DNA from: Thermoleophilia bacterium
Lineage (GTDB): Bacteria > Actinomycetota > Thermoleophilia > Miltoncostaeales > Miltoncostaeaceae
Reading direction: 5' to 3'
Assembly (NCBI GenBank): GCA_029861485.1
Contig: JAOTZF010000044.1
Location: forward strand, 1-10,062
DNA length: 10,062 bases
The notes under the pieces are model-generated. The model had not been told where the DNA came from and searched no databases. It saw only the letters and a list, made by a program, of their open reading frames with translations. How positions within the stretch are numbered: the stretch's first letter is position 1; each line of letters opens with the position of its first letter. Shown piece by piece: positions 5,927 to 10,062 of this stretch. The translations under genes and the position numbers were made by a program.

Positions 5927-7215
5927 GTGGTCGCTCCTCGATGCGGGAGGGCCCGCTGACCGAGTTGTTCCGGCGCACCGAGGCCGGGGAGATCGACACG
6001 CCCGAGGCTCCGCTGGCCGAGCCCATCCGCTCGACTGCCGGCGTCTCGAGCAGCTACGTCGCGATGATTCGTGTGGTCGGTGTGGGCGGCGGTGGCGGCA
6101 ACGCCGTCAACCGCATGATCGACGCGGGCCTGTCCGGCGTGGACTTCATCGCGGTCAACTCCGACAAACAGGCGCTCGACGCCTGCGATGCCGACGTGCG
6201 CATCGCCGCGGGTATAGAGCTGACCGGCGGCCGTGGCACCGGTGGCGACCTGGCCAAGGGCGCCGCGGCCATGAAAGAGGTCGAAGACGAGCTGCGCGAC
6301 GCGCTGAAGGGCAGCGATCTGGTCTTCATCACAGCCGGTATCGGTGGTGGCACCGGAAGCGGGGGGGCACCCGTGGTGGCGCGCATCGCCAAGGAGCTCG
6401 GTGCGCTCACCATCGCGGTGGTCACTCGGCCGTTCAGCTTCGAGGGGGCTCGCAGGCAGCGCGCCGCTGAAGAGGGGTTGACGGCTCTCGAGGCCGAGGC
6501 CGACACGGTCATAGTGATCCCCAACGATCGCCTGATGGCGGTGATGGATCGCGGCACCAGCATGGTGGAGGCCTTCGGCGTATGCGACGACCTGCTGCGC
6601 CAGGGCGTGCAGGGCATCACCGACCTCATCACGCTGCCGGGCCTGATCAACCTGGACTTCGCCGACGTGCGCACGATCATCCGCGACGCTGGCAACGCCC
6701 TGCTCGGCATCGGCTACTCCTCCGGCGAGGGCAGCGCGGTCGACGCGGCCCTTGCCGCGATCGAATCGCCGCTGCTGGAGACCCCGATCGACGGCGCGCG
6801 CGGCGTGCTGCTGGGCGTGACCGGTGGCAAGGACCTCTCGCTGGTCGAAGTCAGCGAGGCGGCCGCGGTGGTGCAGGACGCCGCCGACCCCGAGGCCAAC
6901 ATCATCTTCGGCGCAACCGTCGACGAGGACCTCGACGATCAGATCTGGGTCACCGTGGTGGCCGCCGACTTCACCGGCGTTCGATTGGCGCCGCCGCGCG
7001 AGCGGCCAAAGCGCGAGCCTGAGGCGTCGCCGAAGCGCGAGGACGCGTCCGAGTCCGCTCCGTCGGAGCCAACCTCAGGGCCCATCCGACTCGACACGGC
7101 CGCCGAGGTGGCCGAGCCCCCCGAGGCGCCCGACTTCTCTGCGGCCTCGGACCTGCCGTACCCCTCGGCCTCGGACCGGGACGACGACCCGGGCGGGCCT
7201 CCCGCCGCCGCCTGA
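5923..7215 (+). CDS. ftsZ: Divergent FtsZ tubulin-like GTPase
   Basis: Tubulin-like GTPase that polymerises into protofilaments; canonical FtsZ forms the division ring. With the GTG start at 5923 (GTGA overlap with parA; GGAGG 10 nt upstream) it has 430 residues. ATG 5941 is the alternative, giving an MREGPLTELF start. A roughly 44-residue Thr/Glu/Pro-rich extension precedes the GTPase core (YVAMIRVVGVGGGGGNAVNRMI). The tubulin signature is GGGTGSG at 141-147, where FtsZ normally has GGGTGTG. The usual LTRGLGAG loop is replaced by LTGGRGTGGD. VVTRPFSFEG, IVIPNDRL and the T7 loop GLINLDFADV (Asp245 and Asp248, needed for GTP hydrolysis) are intact, as is the C-terminal core ADPEANIIFGATVDEDL. 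A disordered tail of about 80 residues rich in Pro, Glu, Ser and Asp ends in GGPPAAA with no D-x-P-x-F-type peptide for FtsA or SepF binding. It may be a paralog or the sole FtsZ. Confidence 0.93.
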   Translation: MSGRSSMREGPLTELFRRTEAGEIDTPEAPLAEPIRSTAGVSSSYVAMIRVVGVGGGGGNAVNRMIDAGLSGVDFIAVNSDKQALDACDADVRIAAGIELTGGRGTGGDLAKGAAAMKEVEDELRDALKGSDLVFITAGIGGGTGSGGAPVVARIAKELGALTIAVVTRPFSFEGARRQRAAEEGLTALEAEADTVIVIPNDRLMAVMDRGTSMVEAFGVCDDLLRQGVQGITDLITLPGLINLDFADVRTIIRDAGNALLGIGYSSGEGSAVDAALAAIESPLLETPIDGARGVLLGVTGGKDLSLVEVSEAAAVVQDAADPEANIIFGATVDEDLDDQIWVTVVAADFTGVRLAPPRERPKREPEASPKREDASESAPSEPTSGPIRLDTAAEVAEPPEAPDFSAASDLPYPSASDRDDDPGGPPAAA

Positions 7216-7216
7216 G

Positions 7217-8728
7217 GTGAGGGGCGCGGTGGCGACGGGCCACCCGTGCTCGGCCCGTGCGGGCGCCCAGATCCTCGCCGAGGGCGGTAACGCCTTCGAC
7301 GCCGCGCTTGCCGCGGCTTTCGCCGGGGCGGTGTGCGAGAGTGCGCTCACCGGCCCCTGCGCCGGCGGCTTCCTGCTCGCCCGGCCCGCCAGCCGAAAGC
7401 CGACCCTGTTGGACTTCTTCGTGGCGGCGCCCGGCCTCGGCCCGGATGGGTCGCCACTGAGGCCCGAGGAGCTCTGGAACTTCACGGTGCCCTTCGGCGC
7501 CGCCGACCAGGTCTTCCACCACGGCCCGGCCTCGGTCGCGACTCCCGGAATGACCGCGGGATTGCTCGAGACCCACCGCCGGTGGTGCACTTTGCCGCTC
7601 ACGGAGCTGGTTGCCCCGGCAACCAGGCTCGCGCGCGACGGCGTCACGATCACCGCTGAGGCTGCCTACCTCAACGAGATCCTCGCCGACATGCTCAAAG
7701 CCACGCCACAGTGCGCGGAGATCCACGCTCCCGCCGGCTACGTGCTGGCAGAAGGGGAGACCTTGCGTATCCCCGACCTTGCCGACACCCTCGAGGCCAT
7801 CGCTGCCGGCAAGGCCAAAGAGCTGGAGTCGGCGATCCAGGCTCACCAGGCCACCACGGGCGGACACGTCACTGGCACCGATCTCGACGAATACCAGGTG
7901 ATCGAGCGCGAGCCGCTGATGCACAGCTACCGTGGCGTTCAGATGTTCACCAACCCGCCGCCGTCATCCGGCGGGTTGCTCATCGCCGCAGCACTCGACA
8001 AGCTCGAGGCCGAGGCGGCACCGATCGACGACGCCACCCACTATGTGAAGATGGCCCGCGCTGGCGCCTATGCGAACTCCATGCGCGACGAGAGCTTCCC
8101 CGACGCGCTGCACCACCCGGACGCGGCCACCAGGCTGATCGAGTCTCGCAAGCCCACCGGCTCCACGACCCACGTCAGCGCCGTCGACGCGGAGGGCAAC
8201 CTGGCCAGCATGTCGAGCTCCAATGGAGCGGGCTCCGGCGTCGTCGTGCCCGGCACCGGAGTGATGCTCAACAACATCATGGGCGAGGAGGATCTCAACC
8301 CCGGCGGCTTCGGACTCGTGCCTCCCGGCCGCCGCATGACCTCCATGATGGCCCCTTCCATCCTGCTCGGCGCCAACGAGTCCGCAGTCGCCATCGGCTC
8401 CGCCGGATCGAACCGCCTACGGTCAGCGATACTCCAGACCGTCATGAGCGTGGTCGACGCCGGCATGGATCTCAAAGATGCGATCGCGCGACCAAGGGTT
8501 CACCCCGAAGGTATCGGCGTAGACATCGAGGCCGGCGTGCCCGGCGAAGCCATTGACGCCCTCTTCGACGACGGCCACCGCGTCCGCCGCTGGAGCGCCA
8601 TGAACCTCTTTTTCGGCGGCGTCAGCGCCGTGGCTCACAAACGCGGCGAGTTCTCCGGAGCAGGAGACCCTCGGCGCGGTGGCCACGCGGCCGTCGCCAC
8701 AAAGACCGGCCAGGTCATCGACCTATGA
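7217..8728 (+). CDS. Gamma-glutamyltransferase-family Ntn hydrolase
   Basis: Predicted gamma-glutamyltranspeptidase/hydrolase, an N-terminal-nucleophile enzyme that cleaves itself into two subunits and transfers or hydrolyses gamma-glutamyl groups (glutathione and related amides). The N-terminus GAVATGHPCSARAGAQILAE and GGNAFDAALAAAF match the start of the family core. The processing site is GSTTHVSAVDAEGN, with Thr317 as the new N-terminal nucleophile, giving subunits of about 316 and 187 residues. NGAGSGVVVPGTGVMLNN, then GEEDLNP and PPGRRMTSMMAPSI, identify the branch with GEEDLNP in place of NNxMDDF. The oxyanion segment reads GSAGSNR instead of GSPGGSR. Length is 503 residues. No signal peptide is visible, so it may be cytoplasmic. 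GTG 7217 is 1 nt after the ftsZ stop; GTG 7229, with GAGGGG just upstream, is an alternative. Substrate is unknown; acylase activity is also possible in this superfamily. Confidence 0.9.
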   Translation: MRGAVATGHPCSARAGAQILAEGGNAFDAALAAAFAGAVCESALTGPCAGGFLLARPASRKPTLLDFFVAAPGLGPDGSPLRPEELWNFTVPFGAADQVFHHGPASVATPGMTAGLLETHRRWCTLPLTELVAPATRLARDGVTITAEAAYLNEILADMLKATPQCAEIHAPAGYVLAEGETLRIPDLADTLEAIAAGKAKELESAIQAHQATTGGHVTGTDLDEYQVIEREPLMHSYRGVQMFTNPPPSSGGLLIAAALDKLEAEAAPIDDATHYVKMARAGAYANSMRDESFPDALHHPDAATRLIESRKPTGSTTHVSAVDAEGNLASMSSSNGAGSGVVVPGTGVMLNNIMGEEDLNPGGFGLVPPGRRMTSMMAPSILLGANESAVAIGSAGSNRLRSAILQTVMSVVDAGMDLKDAIARPRVHPEGIGVDIEAGVPGEAIDALFDDGHRVRRWSAMNLFFGGVSAVAHKRGEFSGAGDPRRGGHAAVATKTGQVIDL

Positions 8729-9039
8729 GCGAGGTCGACGCCCCCCGTCACGTCGAGATAGACGGCGTCGAGTACGAGCTTCGCCCCGGCCCGATCCGCC
8801 AGAGCCTCTCCGACGAGGCCCCCATGCTCTGGGGCTTCGCCCTCCGGGTGTTCAACGGCGGCGAAGAGCTCGGCGTCAAGACCGTCTTCGTCGGCCGCGT
8901 GAGCGTCCAGACTGCCAACCCCGAGGCCCTCCAGGGCGGTATGCAGGACCTCGCCCCAGTCCTCTACGACCTCGGCATCGCCAAGGCGGTGGAGCAGCTC
9001 GAGGCCGGCGAGACCGGCGACGAGATCCTCTTTACGTAG
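8725..9039 (+). CDS. Conserved-looking 104-residue protein of unknown function
   Basis: Small soluble acidic protein that I do not recognise. The first 60 residues suggest beta strands (HVEIDGVEYELRPG, WGFALRVFNGGEELGVKTVFVGRVSVQT). The rest suggests two helices (PEALQGGMQDLAPVLYDLGIAKAVEQLEAG) and a short tail ending in ILFT. No signal peptide, membrane segment, cysteine or catalytic motif is present. The ATG overlaps the TGA of the preceding gene (ATGA), so it is probably translated by coupling and belongs to the same transcript. Codon use with G/C in third positions matches its neighbours, which supports a real gene. It is the last gene of the parA-ftsZ-ggt series. A role linked to the Ntn hydrolase or to the cytoskeletal pair is possible, but nothing in the sequence decides. 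Confidence 0.8.
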   Translation: MSEVDAPRHVEIDGVEYELRPGPIRQSLSDEAPMLWGFALRVFNGGEELGVKTVFVGRVSVQTANPEALQGGMQDLAPVLYDLGIAKAVEQLEAGETGDEILFT

Positions 9040-9117
9040 TTCTGCTCCGGACACATCTGGCGTGGTTCGAGCCCGCCGTCGTCCATATCCGCTAACCACG
9101 AGCTTCCGGGCATCTGC

Positions 9118-9131
9118 CGCCCCAAGGGGCG
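9118..9131. repeat. CGCCCC/GGGGCG inverted repeat
   Basis: Six-base arms around an AA centre form a nearly perfect palindrome about 80 nt after the stop of the 104-residue gene. It could act as a weak, T-less terminator or mRNA 3' end stabiliser, or as a protein-binding site. No T-run follows. Confidence 0.3.
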
Positions 9132-9215
9132 CGTCTCTCGTCCGAGGTTTGTCCGGGGTTCCTCGCTCGGCGGGCGCTTTTGGACCCCCTCATCCGGGAA
9201 GCACGGCCGTCCGCA

Positions 9216-9232
9216 GCGCGCCAACAGCGCGC
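9216..9232. repeat. Perfect GCGCGC hairpin with a 5-nt loop
   Basis: GCGCGC arms flank a CAACA loop. The stem is six G-C pairs and would be very stable in RNA. It is followed by ATCTTGGC rather than a T-run, so it is not a standard intrinsic terminator. It lies about 110 nt before the next gene's GTG and might belong to that gene's leader or to the upstream transcript's end. Confidence 0.3.
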
Positions 9233-9341
9233 ATCTTGGCATGCCGGGGCACGTCGGTCGGCCTGAGAAGATCTCGCCCATTACGATCCGCAGACCTGAG
9301 CCCAGCGCCATCGAGGGGTCCGCGACGCAGAGGAGACAACC

Positions 9342-9605
9342 GTGCCCGCAGTGATCGGTTACCACGACGTGAAGGACAGCAAGCATTGGCTCGCCTCGCC
9401 GAAACGCGAAGAGTTCTTCGGACCCCTCGGCGTCACCGGCATCCGGACGTTCGTCGACCCGGAAAACCCGACCCGCGTGGCGGTGCTTATGGATGTACCC
9501 GACATGGACGCAGTCGTGGCCGCGTTGCAGACCGAGGCGGGCGCCGAGGCCATGGCGTATGACGGCGTGCTGGCCGACACCCTGGTGATCCTCGTCGAGG
9601 CATGA
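9342..9605 (+). CDS. Small protein, possibly with a dimeric alpha-beta-barrel fold
   Basis: Product of 87 residues, function not known. The pattern is strand (MPAVIGYHDV), helix (DSKHWLASPKREEFFGPLG), strand (VTGIRTFVDP), strand (RVAVLMDVPD), helix (MDAVVAALQTEAGAEAMAYDG) and strand (DTLVILVEA). This is the order seen in dimeric alpha-beta-barrel proteins (ABM/Dabb-like superfamily), so I suggest that fold as inference. His8 and Asp9 in the first strand and the 'DPENPTRVAVL' turn are notable, but no named catalytic motif was recognised. GTG 9342 is preceded by an excellent AGGAG (9331-9335, 6-nt spacing), which fixes the start. It stands alone between a 300-nt non-coding region and a convergent channel gene, so it is probably transcribed independently. 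Confidence 0.82.
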   Translation: MPAVIGYHDVKDSKHWLASPKREEFFGPLGVTGIRTFVDPENPTRVAVLMDVPDMDAVVAALQTEAGAEAMAYDGVLADTLVILVEA

Positions 9606-9624
9606 CAGCGAGTGCCGGCCGAGG

Positions 9625-9637
9625 TCGCGGCGCGCGA
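9625..9637. terminator. Weak hairpin between convergent genes
   Basis: TCGCG-GCG-CGCGA forms a 5-bp stem with a 3-nt loop in the 39-nt gap between the two converging stop codons. It could contribute to bidirectional termination, but the stem is short and there is no T-run on either strand, so this is a tentative call. Confidence 0.2.
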
Positions 9638-9644
9638 GCGAGCC

Positions 9645-10062
9645 TTAAGCAGGAGGATCCTTGGGCGCTTGGCGATCGCCCCCGTGCGTGTACCAAAACA
9701 GCAATGATACGAAGACCGCGGCCCCGATGATGTTGCCGATCGAGGCCGGCACGATGCTCCAGACGAAGGCATCCCACCAGTCGGTGCCCACATCGCCCTC
9801 GATCAAGCCGATCGCGAAGTACCCCATGTTGGCGGGGCTGTGCTGGGCTCCGAGAGCGACGAAGGTGACGATCGGGAACACGATCCCGAGGATCTTCCCG
9901 GAAACGGTGCGCGCGGCGGTGGCGTTGAAGGCGGCCATGCCGACCAGCCAGTTCCCGATCACTCCCGAGGCCACCACTCTGAACCAGCCCTCGACCCCCA
10001 TATCCTGGAAGCGCATCTTCTCCCCGATGATCTCGCGCAGCCGCTCGACCTCCTCGGGTCCG
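9645..10062 (-). CDS. Formate/nitrite (FNT) family channel, C-terminal part (runs off the right edge)
   Basis: Pentameric inner-membrane channel family (FocA/NirC) moving formate, nitrite, hydrosulfide or related small anions. Visible are 138 residues of the C-terminal half; the frame remains open to the right edge, so the ATG at 10016 is internal. The part begins GPEEVERLREIIGEKM, then shows the family segment VVASGVIGNWLVGMAAF (the usual form is GILCNWLV), then SGKILGIVFPIVTFVALG and AQHSPANMGYFAIGL with the conserved central histidine. The last transmembrane segment is VPASIGNIIGAAVFVSLLFWYTHG. At least three membrane helices are covered. The normal G-F-E-H-S-x-A-N-M motif reads G-A-Q-H-S-P-A-N-M here, with Glu replaced by Gln next to the pore histidine. 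The tail GGDRQAPKDPPA is short and hydrophilic. Substrate cannot be told from this part. Confidence 0.93.
   Translation of the reverse strand, partial: GPEEVERLREIIGEKMRFQDMGVEGWFRVVASGVIGNWLVGMAAFNATAARTVSGKILGIVFPIVTFVALGAQHSPANMGYFAIGLIEGDVGTDWWDAFVWSIVPASIGNIIGAAVFVSLLFWYTHGGDRQAPKDPPA

Larger units (their letters stand above)
9040..9341 (+). other. 302-nt intergenic region with GC-rich hairpins
   Basis: No convincing gene is seen here on either strand; open frames crossing it lack family motifs and depend on high GC. It holds three inverted repeats. GGCG(T)GG/CCCGCC, around 9059-9075, has a TTCGAG loop resembling a tRNA T-arm. CGCCCC-AA-GGGGCG lies at 9118-9131. A perfect GCGCGC-CAACA-GCGCGC lies at 9216-9232. 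None is followed by a T-run. A weak -10-like TACGAT lies at 9282-9287 without a matching -35. It probably contains the end of the upstream transcript and the promoter and leader of the next gene. Confidence 0.5.

Noticed and set aside
7040..7240. Possible frameshift between ftsZ and the hydrolase gene hiding a lost FtsZ C-terminal peptide
   Set aside because: The other two frames through this stretch give no D-x-P-x-F-like peptide, and the hydrolase frame enters its family core right after the ftsZ stop, so no sequencing error is needed.
6971..7924. Minus-strand open frame of 317 codons opposite ftsZ and the hydrolase gene
   Set aside because: It spans the end of one clear gene and half of another, has Arg/Gly/Pro-rich low-complexity sequence and shows no recognisable domain.
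9057..9084. Sequence resembling the T-arm and 3' end of a tRNA (GGTTCGAGCCC followed by GTCGTCCA)
   Set aside because: The 5' two-thirds would lie inside the 104-residue gene. The matching acceptor strand is absent, one T-stem pair fails and there are no D or anticodon arms. At most it is a chance hairpin or a short remnant.
8964..9386. Minus-strand frame of 140 codons and plus-strand frame at 9062-9562 crossing the non-coding gap
   Set aside because: Neither has a family motif, and both overlap confirmed genes at their ends. The 'DDGGLEP' string in the minus frame comes from the T-arm-like bases.

Overview
The window is a GC-rich bacterial chromosome segment, almost certainly from an actinobacterium. 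A deep-branching lineage such as the Thermoleophilia is my best guess, based on high GC with strong third-position GC bias, a DevS/DevR-like two-component pair, an FtsZ that begins with an MREGPLTELF-type extension, and small lipoproteins. This assignment is inference from gene style and was not tested by a database search. There are no insertion sequences, CRISPR arrays, rRNA genes or complete tRNA genes.

Left part (1-2764). The 5' portion of hflX (ribosome-associated GTPase) runs off the left edge on the minus strand, directly downstream of a gene for an unrecognised lipoprotein. Divergent from these, on the plus strand, are an htpX zinc membrane protease with a good sigma70-type promoter and a small Cys-anchored helical lipoprotein.

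Central part (2941-9039). Six plus-strand genes lie head to tail: a seven-TM histidine kinase and a NarL/LuxR-type response regulator (overlapping TGATG), then after 80 nt a Soj/ParA ATPase, a divergent FtsZ (GTGA overlap with parA), a gamma-glutamyltransferase-family Ntn hydrolase (1-nt gap) and a 104-residue protein of unknown function (ATGA overlap). The last four look like one translationally coupled unit. The pairing of a ParB-less ParA with an FtsZ that lacks a recognisable C-terminal peptide and carries a tubulin-style GGGTGSG signature is the most interesting feature. It may be a positioning ATPase plus tubulin-like filament module separate from, or replacing, the usual division-cluster ftsZ. 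Whether the two-component system controls this module is open. A 12-bp palindrome ahead of the kinase gene is a candidate operator.

Right part (9040-10062). A roughly 300-nt non-coding stretch with several GC-rich hairpins precedes an 87-residue small protein, possibly with a dimeric alpha-beta-barrel fold. Convergent to it is the C-terminal part of a formate/nitrite (FNT) family channel that enters from the right edge.
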